From Melioribacteraceae bacterium (GTDB lineage Bacteria > Bacteroidota > Ignavibacteria > Ignavibacteriales > Melioribacteraceae), in contig JAEINS010000021.1 in the NCBI GenBank assembly GCA_016342755.1, positions 1-64,000 of the forward strand: a stretch of 64,000 nucleotides of DNA, read 5' to 3'. The translations under genes and the position numbers were made by a program. The notes beneath the pieces were generated by a model that worked only from the letters and a program-made list of their open reading frames with translations, searched no databases and was not told the DNA's origin. Below, piece by piece: positions 36,558 through 46,230 of the stretch (within the stretch, counting starts at the first letter, position 1; the number at the start of each line of letters is the position of its first letter).

Positions 36558-37406
36558 TTATAATTGCCCAAATATTACTCTTTCTATATCAAGATAATCT
36601 TTCCTTGACGAAATATTCCTGAATCCGTTTTGTTCTAATATTTTTTTTACGCCTTCACTTTGCCCTTCACCAGTTTCAAAAAACAAATACCCGTCTTTAT
36701 TTAAAAGCTTCGGAGCAATCTGACAAATCCGGTTATAAAATAAATATCCATCATTATTATCAGTCACAGCATTTTTAGGTTCAAAATTAATAATTTCTTT
36801 TTGCAAAGTTTTATATTCAGTAATTGAAACATAAGGAGGATTTGAAATAATTACATCAAATTTTGCTGCTCCCTCTTTTGTATCGACAAAAATATCTCTT
36901 TTAAAAATTTTAACACGTTCGGATAATTCATGATCAATAACATTTTGGTTTGCAATTTTAATGGCATTCTCCGAAATATCGATTGATATTACAGAAGAAT
37001 TCTTAAAACCCTTTGCTATGCAAATAGGAATATTCCCGCTTCCGGTTCCAATATCAAGAATAGATAAATGCTGATCGTTGTTAATTAAATCGATAACAGT
37101 CTCAATTAAAGTTTCGGTTTCCTGTCTGGGAATTAAAACATCCGGCGAAACTTTAAACTTATATCCGTAAAATTCAACATTCCCAATAACATATTGAAGC
37201 GGCTCAAAATCACCTCTTCTGCTTATATAATCTCTGTATTTATCAATTTCCTTATTAGCAAGCGGTTTCTCAAATTGTAAATAGAGATCGAGTCTTTTAC
37301 ACTCCAATATATCAGCTAATAATAATTCTGCGTTAATTCTTGCACTCTCAATACCTTTTTTTTCCAAAAAAGCGGTAGATTTTTCAATAGCTTCTAAAAC
37401 AGTCAA
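36558..37406 (-). CDS. prmC: Peptide chain release factor glutamine methyltransferase
   Basis: A 282-residue SAM-dependent enzyme that methylates the Gln of the GGQ motif in release factors. A helical N-terminal domain (about 1-85) is followed by SAM motif I ILDIGTGSGNIPICIA near 115 and the catalytic ISNPPYV near 185. It is the first gene of the prmC-dtd-metalloenzyme-comEC run on the minus strand. Confidence 0.95.
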   Translation of the reverse strand: MTVLEAIEKSTAFLEKKGIESARINAELLLADILECKRLDLYLQFEKPLANKEIDKYRDYISRRGDFEPLQYVIGNVEFYGYKFKVSPDVLIPRQETETLIETVIDLINNDQHLSILDIGTGSGNIPICIAKGFKNSSVISIDISENAIKIANQNVIDHELSERVKIFKRDIFVDTKEGAAKFDVIISNPPYVSITEYKTLQKEIINFEPKNAVTDNNDGYLFYNRICQIAPKLLNKDGYLFFETGEGQSEGVKKILEQNGFRNISSRKDYLDIERVIFGQL

Positions 37407-37564
37407 AGGAATAAGTCCTTATAAATTCTTTAAAATGATTACAAAATATAATCAAATATCAATTATTATGGTGGAAATAAAAGAAAAATAAAAAACACAT
37501 TAAGTGCTTTTTTATAACATATATAAATAAATTTTGATATATTTCCATTCAAGATTCCATATTT

Positions 37565-37579
37565 AGGACAATTTGTCCT
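37565..37579. promoter_or_regulatory. Palindromic operator candidate upstream of ccoI
   Basis: AGGACAATTTGTCCT is a perfect 7+1+7 palindrome centred 41 nt before the ccoI start. It lies in the only non-coding gap ahead of the oxidase cluster. Its size and position would suit a dimeric regulator controlling cbb3 expression (oxygen, nitric oxide or redox). It does not match the FNR TTGAT-N4-ATCAA box, and the regulator is unknown. Confidence 0.5.
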
Positions 37580-37612
37580 TTATTTAACAACTACAATAGA
37601 GCGGAACTCATA

Positions 37613-40036
37613 TTGTTAACAGAAACTAAACCTCGAAAGGAATTAAATAAAATAAGTTGTTTTCATTGCGGCGAAGATTGCGCTGATAAAAGCATAGCAA
37701 TTGGAGAAAAGTATTTTTGCTGCAATGGATGTAAAACTGTTTTTGAATTATTAAGCGATAATAATTTATGCAATTATTATCAAATTGAAGACACTCCCGG
37801 TATATCGCAGCTAAAACCAATTGTTAAAAATAAATTTGAATATCTGGATGATGAAGATTTAATTAAGGAATTAATTGAATTCACTGATGGAAAAATTACT
37901 AAGATAACTTTTTACATGCCGCAGATTCATTGCAGTTCTTGTATCTGGCTTTTAGAAAACCTCTACAATCTGTCACCCGGAGTTAAATTCTCTCAAGTTA
38001 ATTTCCTAAAAAAAGAAGTTACTGTTAAATACAGCAATAGCGAAACTACTTTAAGAAAAGTTGTTGAGCTTCTTGCTTCGATAGGTTATGAACCATTATT
38101 AAACCTTGATAAAAACAAAGAGTCTGTAATAACAAACAAAAGCCTTTATTATAAAATAGGTGTTGCCGGATTTTCTTTCGGAAATATAATGCTATTAAGC
38201 TTCCCAGAATATCTATCCTTTAGCGGTGTTGATATTAACAATATGGGAAATGTTTTTTTAATACTTAATTTTATTTTAGCACTGCCAATTTTATTGTATT
38301 GCTCTTCAGAGTATTATATATCGGCTTTTAAGGGATTAAGAAAAGGATGGGTTAACATTGATGTTCCTATCACTTTGGGAATTCTGGTTTTATTTGCAAG
38401 AAGTGCTTACGAGGTTATTAGCCAGACAGGTACAGGTTATTTTGATTCTCTAAGCGGATTAGTGTTTTTCCTTTTACTTGGAAAACTTTTCCAGAGCAAA
38501 ACTTATGAAACATTAAATTTTGAAAGAAATTATAAATCATACTTCCCTATTTCTATTACTTTAAAAAAAGACGGCATTGAAAAATCGATTCCGGTTTCCA
38601 AACTGGAAAAAGGAAACAGAATTGTAATTAGAAATCAGGAATTAGTTCCTGCCGATGCTGTTTTAATTAAAGGTGACGCACATATTGATTATAGTTTTGT
38701 TACCGGAGAGTCGGATCCAATTTCTAAAGAAGTTGGTGAAATGATTTATGCCGGCGGAAAACAATATGGCGGAGCAATTGAGCTGGATGTTGTAAAAGAT
38801 GTTTCGCAAAGTTATTTAACCGAGCTTTGGAATAATGATGCTTTTACAAAATCGGCTGAAAGTAAAATGACAAGTATGGTAAATGTAGTTAGTAAATATT
38901 TTACTTTTATTATTCTTGCAATTGCTGCTGCTACATTTCTTTTTTGGTTCACAATTGATATAGGTATAGCTATAAGTTCTTTTACAGCGGTTCTAATTGT
39001 TGCATGCCCTTGTGCACTTGCTTTATCAACGCCTTTTACACTAGGAAGTACATTAAGAATATTTGGTAAAAATCAATTCTATCTAAAAAACACATCAGTT
39101 GTTGAAGCACTTTCTAAAATAACTTCAATAGTTTTTGATAAAACCGGAACACTTACTGAAACTGGGACTTCATCAATATCATTTGTAGGAGAAGATTTAT
39201 CTTCATACGAAAAAGGACTTGTTAAAACATTAGTCCGCAACAGCTCTCATCCATTAAGTAAAAGGCTTTCCGGTCTTTTAGAATCAGAGAAGATATATGA
39301 TTTGAAAAAGTTCAGCGAACTTTCCGGGAAAGGGATTTCTGGAATTGTAGATAACAATGCAATAATGGTTGGGTCTGAAAGCTTTGTTTTTGAAAAAGAT
39401 ATTCTTGATAATAATATTGATAAAATGGTTACCAAAGTTTATATAAAAATTAACAATGTTATAAAAGGATACTACATACATCAAAATAAATATAGAGATG
39501 GAATTAACAAGATTATATCGTATCTTAAAGAGGATTACCAACTTTCTGTTTTGTCTGGTGATAATGAAGGAGAGAAAAATAATCTTGAAAATATTTTTGG
39601 AAATGACATTACCTTGAATTTTAATCAGAGTCCGCAAAGTAAATATGATTATATAAAAGAAAAGCAGAGCAGAAGAGAAAATGTACTTATGATTGGTGAC
39701 GGTTTAAATGATGCCGGAGCATTGAAAAAAAGTAATGTAGGAATAACAATTTCAGAAGATATTAATAATTTTTCTCCATCGTGCGATGCTATATTAGACA
39801 GCAAGAAATTTATTGAGTTAGTAAACTTCATTACATTCTCTAAGACAAGTATAAAAATAATTAAAATAAGTTTTGTAATTTCATTTTTGTATAATTTAAT
39901 TGGACTTTCATTTGCTATAACTGGAAATCTTTCGCCAATAATTGCGGCTATATTAATGCCCTTAAGTTCAATTACTGTTGTTGTTTTCACTACTGTTTCA
40001 ATAAATATAATTGCAAAAAAAAGAAGGCTATTATAG
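37613..40036 (+). CDS. ccoI: Copper-translocating P-type ATPase for cbb3 assembly
   Basis: An 807-residue P1B-type ATPase that moves copper for cbb3 oxidase assembly. A Cys-rich N-terminal domain (CFHCGEDC and CCNGC, about 16-43) is followed by an HMA domain with CSSCIW near residue 105. Membrane helices, the ion-binding CPC in VACPCALALSTP near 465, the phosphorylation site DKTGTLT and the hinge GDGLND complete the pump. The start is TTG at 37613, as no ATG fits; ATA just before it is an alternative. The ccoS ATG directly follows the stop codon. Confidence 0.93.
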   Translation: MLTETKPRKELNKISCFHCGEDCADKSIAIGEKYFCCNGCKTVFELLSDNNLCNYYQIEDTPGISQLKPIVKNKFEYLDDEDLIKELIEFTDGKITKITFYMPQIHCSSCIWLLENLYNLSPGVKFSQVNFLKKEVTVKYSNSETTLRKVVELLASIGYEPLLNLDKNKESVITNKSLYYKIGVAGFSFGNIMLLSFPEYLSFSGVDINNMGNVFLILNFILALPILLYCSSEYYISAFKGLRKGWVNIDVPITLGILVLFARSAYEVISQTGTGYFDSLSGLVFFLLLGKLFQSKTYETLNFERNYKSYFPISITLKKDGIEKSIPVSKLEKGNRIVIRNQELVPADAVLIKGDAHIDYSFVTGESDPISKEVGEMIYAGGKQYGGAIELDVVKDVSQSYLTELWNNDAFTKSAESKMTSMVNVVSKYFTFIILAIAAATFLFWFTIDIGIAISSFTAVLIVACPCALALSTPFTLGSTLRIFGKNQFYLKNTSVVEALSKITSIVFDKTGTLTETGTSSISFVGEDLSSYEKGLVKTLVRNSSHPLSKRLSGLLESEKIYDLKKFSELSGKGISGIVDNNAIMVGSESFVFEKDILDNNIDKMVTKVYIKINNVIKGYYIHQNKYRDGINKIISYLKEDYQLSVLSGDNEGEKNNLENIFGNDITLNFNQSPQSKYDYIKEKQSRRENVLMIGDGLNDAGALKKSNVGITISEDINNFSPSCDAILDSKKFIELVNFITFSKTSIKIIKISFVISFLYNLIGLSFAITGNLSPIIAAILMPLSSITVVVFTTVSINIIAKKRRLL

Positions 40037-40195
40037 ATGTCTGTAATTTTAATATTAATAGGATTTAGTTTATTAGTAGCACTTATTTTTTTAGGTCTTT
40101 ATTTATGGGCTGTAAAAAACGGGCAATACGATGATAAATATACACCATCTGTTAGGATGTTATTTGATAATAAGAAGAATGATGTGGAAAGCTAA
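40037..40195 (+). CDS. ccoS: Cbb3 oxidase assembly protein CcoS
   Basis: A 52-residue protein with one N-terminal membrane helix (about 2-25), then WAVKNGQYDD near residue 24-33, the hallmark of CcoS. CcoS is needed for cofactor insertion into cbb3 oxidase. The ATG directly follows the ccoI stop codon, and the gene ends 37 nt before ccoNO. The charged tail NKKNDVES is not conserved in the family. Confidence 0.88.
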   Translation: MSVILILIGFSLLVALIFLGLYLWAVKNGQYDDKYTPSVRMLFDNKKNDVES

Positions 40196-40232
40196 TATAA
40201 CATCGATATAAATCTAATTAGGAGAATTATTT

Positions 40233-42356
40233 ATGAATGTAGAAAAATTCAGTTACGATAATGAGATTGTAAGAAAGTTCTCAATCGCAACTGTGGTTTG
40301 GGGTGTTGTTGGAATGCTGGTAGGACTTATTCTGGCCATACAACTTTATCTTCCTGAATTAAACCTTGGAATACCTTATACCACCTTTGGCAGATTAAGA
40401 CCTCTGCATACCAATGCCGTTATTTTTGCTTTTGTTGGTAATGCAATATTTGCCGGGATCTACTACTCGCTGCAAAGGTTATGTAAAGCCAGAATGTTTA
40501 GTGATCTGCTTAGTAATATTAACTTCTGGGGATGGCAGGCTATAATTTTATCAGCCGCAATTACATTACCATTAGGATTAACTACCAGTAAGGAATATGC
40601 CGAACTTGAATGGCCAATTGATATAATGATTGCTCTAATTTGGGTTGCCTTTGGTGTTAACATGATTGGTACAATTATTAAAAGACGCGAAAAACATATG
40701 TATGTAGCAATTTGGTTTTACTTAGCTACATTTGTAACTGTTGCGGTCTTACATATTGTAAATTCATTTGAATTGCCAATCAGCCTTTTCAAAAGCTATT
40801 CTGTTTATGCAGGTGTTCAGGATGCTTTAGTTCAATGGTGGTATGGTCATAACGCTGTAGCATTCTTTTTAACAACTCCTTATTTAGGATTGATGTATTA
40901 CTATCTTCCCAAGGCCGCAAAAAGGCCAGTATATTCTTATAGACTTTCAATACTCCATTTCTGGGCGTTAGTATTTCTTTATATTTGGGCTGGTCCTCAT
41001 CACCTTTTATATACCGCACTTCCAGATTGGGCGCAGTCACTTGGTACTGCTTTTTCCATTATGCTTATTGCACCTTCCTGGGGCGGTATGCTTAACGGGC
41101 TGCTAACCTTAAGAGGAGCCTGGGATAAAGTTCGCGAAGATCCTATTCTCAAGTTTATGGTTGTTGCCATTACGGCTTATGGTATGGCAACATTCGAAGG
41201 ACCTATGCTTGCACTTAAAAACGTAAATTCTTTAATGCACTATACAGACTGGATTGTAGCACACGTTCATGTCGGAGCTTTAGGATGGAACGGATTTTTA
41301 ACATTCGGTATGATGTACTGGATGATACCAAGATTATTTAAAACTCACTTATATTCAAAAAAACTTGCCAACTTCCATTTCTGGATTGGATCACTGGGAA
41401 TTGTATTCTATGTGCTTTCAATGTACTGGGCGGCATTAACACAAACCCTAATGTGGAAAGAGTTTACCCCATTAGGTATTTTAAAATATCCTAACTTCTT
41501 AGAAACCGTGTTACAAATTGTACCAATGTATATTATTAGATCCTTAGGCGGTACTTTATTTATAACCGGTGTTTTTGTAATGGTCTATAATTTATTCAAA
41601 ACAGCTAAACAAGGTACTTTTGTTGCTAACGAAGATGATGAAGCCCCTGCGCTTGTTAAGGAAAATGATAAAATTAAACCGGGAATGATTCACAGATGGC
41701 TAGAAAAACGTCCTATTAAATTTACAATTTTAGCTACTGTTACAATCTTAATAGGCAGTGTTATTGAAATTGTTCCAACATACTTAGTAAAATCCAACAT
41801 CCCTACTATTGAAAGTGTTAAACCATATTCAGCACTCGAACTGCAGGGGCGCGATATATACATTAGAGAAGGTTGTGTTTCATGTCACTCACAAATGATT
41901 CGTCCGTTTAGATCTGAAACTGAACGATATGGAGAATATTCAAAGGCCGGCGAGTTTGTTTACGATCATCCTTTCTTGTGGGGTTCAAAACGTACAGGAC
42001 CGGATTTACATAGAATTGGCGGTAAGTATTCTAATCTCTGGCATTATATGCACATGGAAGATCCACGATCAATGTCGCCCGGATCAATTATGCCAAGATA
42101 TCCATGGTTAATTTCATCAAAACTTGATCTCGATTCAACGCCGGATAGAATATCTGCAATGCGTACTTTGGGAGTTCCATATCCTGAAGGATTTGAAGAT
42201 ATTTCGGTTGATGAATTAATTAAACAGGCAAATGTAATTGCCGAAGATTTATTAAACAATGGTGTTGTTGTTGAACCTGATACTGATATTATTGCTTTAA
42301 TAGCTTATCTACAAAGATTAGGAACAGACATAAAAGTTAAAACTGAAAAGGAATAA
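40233..42356 (+). CDS. ccoNO: Fused cbb3 oxidase subunits I and II (CcoN-CcoO)
   Basis: A 707-residue fusion. Residues 1-about 480 are CcoN, the haem-copper catalytic subunit. Its His-containing motifs include RPLHTNAVIFAF near 55, WWYGHNAVAFFLTTPYLG near 205, WAGPHHLLYTALP near 255 and DWIVAHVHVGALGWN near 345. After a linker and a further membrane helix (about 490-515) comes a CcoO-like cytochrome c domain with CVSCHSQMIRPF near 547 and MPRYPWL. CcoN and CcoO are separate proteins in most Proteobacteria. AGGAG precedes the ATG. Confidence 0.95.
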   Translation: MNVEKFSYDNEIVRKFSIATVVWGVVGMLVGLILAIQLYLPELNLGIPYTTFGRLRPLHTNAVIFAFVGNAIFAGIYYSLQRLCKARMFSDLLSNINFWGWQAIILSAAITLPLGLTTSKEYAELEWPIDIMIALIWVAFGVNMIGTIIKRREKHMYVAIWFYLATFVTVAVLHIVNSFELPISLFKSYSVYAGVQDALVQWWYGHNAVAFFLTTPYLGLMYYYLPKAAKRPVYSYRLSILHFWALVFLYIWAGPHHLLYTALPDWAQSLGTAFSIMLIAPSWGGMLNGLLTLRGAWDKVREDPILKFMVVAITAYGMATFEGPMLALKNVNSLMHYTDWIVAHVHVGALGWNGFLTFGMMYWMIPRLFKTHLYSKKLANFHFWIGSLGIVFYVLSMYWAALTQTLMWKEFTPLGILKYPNFLETVLQIVPMYIIRSLGGTLFITGVFVMVYNLFKTAKQGTFVANEDDEAPALVKENDKIKPGMIHRWLEKRPIKFTILATVTILIGSVIEIVPTYLVKSNIPTIESVKPYSALELQGRDIYIREGCVSCHSQMIRPFRSETERYGEYSKAGEFVYDHPFLWGSKRTGPDLHRIGGKYSNLWHYMHMEDPRSMSPGSIMPRYPWLISSKLDLDSTPDRISAMRTLGVPYPEGFEDISVDELIKQANVIAEDLLNNGVVVEPDTDIIALIAYLQRLGTDIKVKTEKE

Positions 42357-42357
42357 C

Positions 42358-42561
42358 ATGTTTTCAAAATATTTATCATCAATAGAAAATGTAGATATAT
42401 ATCCAATAATTACGCTTTTATTGTTCTTCTCATTTTTTGTATTAGTAATTATTTGGTTTTTTAAGGCTGATAAGGACTACTTAATAAAAATGGGAAATAT
42501 GCCGTTGGATCTAAATGAAGATAATTCAAATTTATTAGAGAAAAGAAATGAAGATGAATAG
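42358..42561 (+). CDS. ccoQ: Small cbb3 subunit CcoQ-like
   Basis: A 67-residue protein with one membrane helix (about 16-36) followed by WFFKADKDYLIKMGNMPLD and an acidic tail. Size, topology and position between ccoNO (1-nt gap) and ccoP (14-nt overlap) identify a CcoQ/FixQ-type subunit, which stabilises the oxidase. Sequence similarity in this family is low, so the call rests mainly on context. Confidence 0.8.
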   Translation: MFSKYLSSIENVDIYPIITLLLFFSFFVLVIIWFFKADKDYLIKMGNMPLDLNEDNSNLLEKRNEDE

Positions 42562-43405
42562 AAAATACAATTTCGCGAAAGATAAAATTTGGACTATACT
42601 GTTATTTATTTTAGTGAGTTCAAATAATCTTTTAGCTTCTACAGAAGAAAGTTCTGACGGATTTTATTCTGTAATTAAATTTATGCTGGGTTTAACAGTA
42701 CTAATTTTATTGTTTGTTTTGTGGTTAGTACTTGTTTATTCAGAACGTAATGATAATCGTGGTAAAGCTTTCTTATCCGTTTGGAAATCAGTTCTAAATG
42801 TAGTTGATACAACAGTTCCAATGGAAAAAGAGAAAGAAATTTTACTTGATCATGATTATGACGGAATTTTTGAATTAGATAACAAAATCCCCCCATGGTT
42901 CTCATTCTTATTTTATGGAACAATTATTTTTGGAATCCTTTACATGGTACAATATCATGTTGTTCAGGACGGGAATATTCAAACCAGAGAATATAATGAG
43001 GAAGTAGCGGTTGCAACGGCACAAAGAGAAATATTAATTAAAACCGGTGCTTTTATAAGTGAGGAATCAGCTACATTGGTTACTGACGCCGCTTCCCTTT
43101 TAAGCGGAAAAGATGTCTACACAAAAAACTGTGCTGCATGCCACGGACAAGCTGGCGAAGGACTTGTAGGTCCAAATATGACTGATGAATACTGGATTCA
43201 CGGCGGCGGCGTAAAAGACTTATTTAAGACCATTAAATATGGTGTTCCTTCAAAAGGTATGATAAGCTGGGAACAGCAGTTAAATCCAAAACAGATTCAG
43301 GAAGTATCCAGTTATATTCTTCAATCTTTACAGGGCACAAATCCGCCTAACGGTAAACAGCCCGAAGGTGAAAAATATGTAAAAGAAGAATCTAAAAATA
43401 TTTAA
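42548..43405 (+). CDS. ccoP: Cbb3 oxidase cytochrome c subunit CcoP, single haem
   Basis: A 285-residue membrane-anchored cytochrome c. Two membrane helices (about 12-30 and 37-60) are followed by a cytosolic segment with the VPMEKEKEILLDHDYDGIFELDNKIPPW CcoP N-domain pattern in pieces, a third helix near 118-137, and one haem domain (CAACH near 196) with a Met ligand candidate in SKGMISWE. Classical CcoP has two haem c domains; here only one CxxCH is present. The start overlaps ccoQ by 14 nt. Confidence 0.9.
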   Translation: MKMNRKYNFAKDKIWTILLFILVSSNNLLASTEESSDGFYSVIKFMLGLTVLILLFVLWLVLVYSERNDNRGKAFLSVWKSVLNVVDTTVPMEKEKEILLDHDYDGIFELDNKIPPWFSFLFYGTIIFGILYMVQYHVVQDGNIQTREYNEEVAVATAQREILIKTGAFISEESATLVTDAASLLSGKDVYTKNCAACHGQAGEGLVGPNMTDEYWIHGGGVKDLFKTIKYGVPSKGMISWEQQLNPKQIQEVSSYILQSLQGTNPPNGKQPEGEKYVKEESKNI

Positions 43406-43413
43406 ACTCATCT

Positions 43414-43445
43414 AACCACTATTCCTAAATGGAATAGTGGTTTTA
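43414..43445 (+). terminator. Intrinsic terminator after ccoP
   Basis: A 12-bp stem, AACCACTATTCC and GGAATAGTGGTT, with a TAAAT loop and a following TTTTATTTAT. It begins 8 nt after the ccoP stop. It separates the structural genes from ccoGH. Confidence 0.85.
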
Positions 43446-43490
43446 TTTATATAAGGCATCTGATTTTTCACTTTTATATTGAGAAAATTT

Positions 43491-44897
43491 ATGGGAAAGG
43501 AAAACTCCTCTTATCGGGATTCACTGGCAACAGTCACATCAGAAGGTAAAAGAAAATTTATTTATCCAAAAAAACCTAAAGGCAAATTTTATAATCTTCG
43601 AAATTTTCTAAGCTTATTTCTAATCCTATTTATGGTCGGAGTTCCATTTATAAAAATTAATGGTCATCCACTAATGTTATTTAATATTCTCGAAAGAAAA
43701 TTTATAATCTTCGGATTGGCCTTTGGCCCTCACGATTTCCATCTGCTTGGACTTTCAATGATAACCTTTGTGGTTTTTATAATATTGTTCACAGTTAGTT
43801 ATGGAAGGATTTTCTGCGGATGGTTGTGCCCGCAAACAGTTTTTCTTGAAATGGTTTTTAGAAAGATTGAATATTTCCTTGAAGGAACTCCAAAAGAACA
43901 GCAAAAATTAAATAAACTGCCCTGGAATTTTAATAAAATCAGAAAAAGAGGATTAAAGTATATTCTCTACTTCGCGCTTTCATTTATTATTGCTAATGTA
44001 TTACTCTCATGGATAATTGGTGTTGATCAATTATTAGTAATCATTACAGATCCACCAAATCAGCATCTTACCGGCTTAATTATTATGCTAATCATTTCTT
44101 TAGTTTTGTATTTTAATTTTGTCAGGTTCAGAGAGCAGACTTGTACTCTCGTTTGCCCTTATGGCAGACTACAGGGAGTTCTATTAGGTAACGAATCAAT
44201 AGTTATAGCTTATGATTATAACAGAGGAGAACCTAGAGGAAAATTCAATAAAAAAGTTGGATCTGATTTAGGTGATTGTATTGATTGCAAACAGTGTATA
44301 GATGTTTGCCCAACGGGAATAGATATTAGAAACGGTACTCAGCTGGAATGTGTTAACTGTACTGCCTGTATAGATGCTTGTAATTTTGTTATGGAGAAAG
44401 TGGATAGACCTAAAGGGTTGATTCGCTACGCATCGCAGACAGAAATTAAAGAAGGTAAAAAAACCGGTATATCAACTAGAATTATTGGGTATACGGTTGT
44501 ATTAACTATTTTAATAGCCCTTGTAACAACTTTGCTGTTAAACAGAACTGATGTTGAGTTAAGCATCTTAAGAACTCCCGGTATAATGCATCAAGAACAT
44601 CCTGATGGAAGATATAGTAATATATATGATGTGAAAATCATCAACAAAACTTTTGATACTTTCCATGCAACATTGAAGTTAGAAAATATTGAAGGTGAAA
44701 TTAAGGTTCTTGGTGATAAGTTAGTTATTGGAGAACAAGAAGTTAAAGAAGCAAAATTTTTCGTATTTTTGGAAAGAGAACAAATTAAACAATTGAATAC
44801 CATTATAGAAATTGGTGTTTATTTAGACGGTGAAAAATCAGATGTGATTCGCACATCATTTTTAGGACGAATTAAGGATGCAAAAAAAGAAAAGTAG
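43491..44897 (+). CDS. ccoG: Cbb3 assembly protein CcoG (polyferredoxin-like)
   Basis: A 468-residue membrane protein with Fe-S motifs, a cupric reductase and assembly factor for cbb3 oxidase in the known family. Several helices precede FCGWLCPQTVF near residue 110. Then come CTLVCPYGRLQG near 218 and two ferredoxin sets, CIDCKQCIDVCPTG and CVNCTACIDACN (about 260-300). The C-terminal Ig-like FixG domain is intact. I use the ATG at 43491; a TTG four codons earlier is possible. It overlaps ccoH by 20 nt. Confidence 0.92.
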   Translation: MGKENSSYRDSLATVTSEGKRKFIYPKKPKGKFYNLRNFLSLFLILFMVGVPFIKINGHPLMLFNILERKFIIFGLAFGPHDFHLLGLSMITFVVFIILFTVSYGRIFCGWLCPQTVFLEMVFRKIEYFLEGTPKEQQKLNKLPWNFNKIRKRGLKYILYFALSFIIANVLLSWIIGVDQLLVIITDPPNQHLTGLIIMLIISLVLYFNFVRFREQTCTLVCPYGRLQGVLLGNESIVIAYDYNRGEPRGKFNKKVGSDLGDCIDCKQCIDVCPTGIDIRNGTQLECVNCTACIDACNFVMEKVDRPKGLIRYASQTEIKEGKKTGISTRIIGYTVVLTILIALVTTLLLNRTDVELSILRTPGIMHQEHPDGRYSNIYDVKIINKTFDTFHATLKLENIEGEIKVLGDKLVIGEQEVKEAKFFVFLEREQIKQLNTIIEIGVYLDGEKSDVIRTSFLGRIKDAKKEK

Positions 44898-45333
44898 TTT
44901 TTGGGGTTATGGAATTGCTCTTACATATATTGTTTTTTTTATTGCTGTAATGGCAGTTGTTTTTTTTAGTTTTACAAAAGATGTAAACCTGGTAACCGAT
45001 GATTATTATCAAGAGGAAATTGAATATCAGGATAAAATTAATATTCTTGAGAAAACTAATAAACTAAATTATAAACCTATTATAAATAAACAGAAAGAAC
45101 TTGTTGAAATTGGATTTCCCGATAGTTTAGATTATTCTAAAATTTCCGGGAAAATATTTTTCTATAGACCTTCAAACAGTAAAAATGATTTTACTATTGA
45201 GTTAGATCTGTCTACTGATTTCACACAAAAAATATCAACAGATAAATTAACTATAGGGTATTGGAAAATACATCTAAGCTGGGAATATGATAATCAAAAC
45301 TATTTAATAGAAGAATCGTTCTTTATGGAGTAA
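44878..45333 (+). CDS. ccoH: Cbb3 assembly protein CcoH (FixH)
   Basis: A 151-residue membrane protein with one N-terminal helix (about 8-31) and a periplasmic beta domain. The ITYIVFF... helix is followed by DDYYQEEIEYQDKI, a segment typical of FixH, and a C-terminal WKIHLSWEYDNQNYLIEE. CcoH is needed for stable cbb3 assembly. It overlaps ccoG by 20 nt and ends 2 nt before the TauE-like gene. Confidence 0.88.
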   Translation: MQKKKSSFWGYGIALTYIVFFIAVMAVVFFSFTKDVNLVTDDYYQEEIEYQDKINILEKTNKLNYKPIINKQKELVEIGFPDSLDYSKISGKIFFYRPSNSKNDFTIELDLSTDFTQKISTDKLTIGYWKIHLSWEYDNQNYLIEESFFME

Positions 45334-45335
45334 AA

Positions 45336-46067
45336 ATGGAAGTCTGGACAGGATTAATTATTGGTTTAGTTGGCAGTTTACATTGCATTGGTATGTGCGG
45401 TCCAATTGCAATTGCACTGCCAGTTTATTCAGAATCGGGACTAATTATCTTTATTGGAAGAATAATTTATAATCTCGGACGTGTTATTTCGTACACTATT
45501 ATTGGGTTAATATTTGGTCTGCTCGGTAAAAGCATATCTATAATTGGATTACAGCAGGGAGCATCAATTGCCGTTGGAGTAATAATTTTATTGTCTGTTC
45601 TTTTACCTCAAAAAATTAAAAACAAGTTTATAGAACTTCCGCCATTTTCACTAATTACAAAAAAAATAAAATACGGCTTTAGCAAACTTGCTAATAAAGG
45701 TTCTAATTCCTCGATGTTGTTAATTGGAATTATTAACGGCTTTCTTCCATGCGGATTTGTTTACGTTGGTGTTGCCGGTGCTCTTACAATGGGTAGTATT
45801 CTGGATGGAATGATTTACATGATTCTGTTCGGATTAGGAACTGTCCCGATTATGTTATTTACATCTATGGCTGGTAAATTTTTTACCCCTAAAGTGAGAA
45901 GTAAAATTTCCAAAGCTATTCCGGTTTTGGCTGTAATATTAGCAATTGTGTTTATACTTAGAGGATTAAATTTAGGAATTCCGTTTGTTAGTCCTAAAAA
46001 TCCAGAAACCAAGATGAATACTACACAAATGATTGAGCCTGCAATTGAACATAACTGTTGTAAATAA
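45336..46067 (+). CDS. TauE/DsbD-like membrane protein of cbb3 clusters
   Basis: A 243-residue inner-membrane protein with six to seven helices. It has the SLHCIGMCGPIAIALP motif near residue 15 and the repeat NGFLPCGFVYVGVAGAL near 140, the paired Cys motifs of the sulfite-exporter/DsbD_2-type family seen at the end of many cbb3 clusters. These homologs are thought to handle copper or thiol reduction for oxidase assembly. The C-terminal HNCCK could bind metal. It follows ccoH by 2 nt. Confidence 0.85.
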   Translation: MEVWTGLIIGLVGSLHCIGMCGPIAIALPVYSESGLIIFIGRIIYNLGRVISYTIIGLIFGLLGKSISIIGLQQGASIAVGVIILLSVLLPQKIKNKFIELPPFSLITKKIKYGFSKLANKGSNSSMLLIGIINGFLPCGFVYVGVAGALTMGSILDGMIYMILFGLGTVPIMLFTSMAGKFFTPKVRSKISKAIPVLAVILAIVFILRGLNLGIPFVSPKNPETKMNTTQMIEPAIEHNCCK

Positions 46068-46093
46068 GATTATATTTAAATCATGTCATTTAG

Positions 46094-46154
46094 AACCAGA
46101 CAAAGCTTGCGTGAAAATTCTTTATACAAAGTTTTATGTTATGCCGGTCTGGTT
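46094..46154. repeat. Inverted repeat AACCAGAC/GTCTGGTT
   Basis: AACCAGAC (46094-46101) and GTCTGGTT (46147-46154) form an inverted pair separated by 45 nt of AT-rich sequence. It is just past the cbb3 cluster and could help end transcription or mark the left edge of the accessory island. Confidence 0.3.
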
Positions 46155-46230
46155 TTAAGCCTGCATCTAAAACTTTTAAATTGAGATACCGGCTGAAAAG
46201 AATAACGGAATTACATAAACCAAAAAAATT

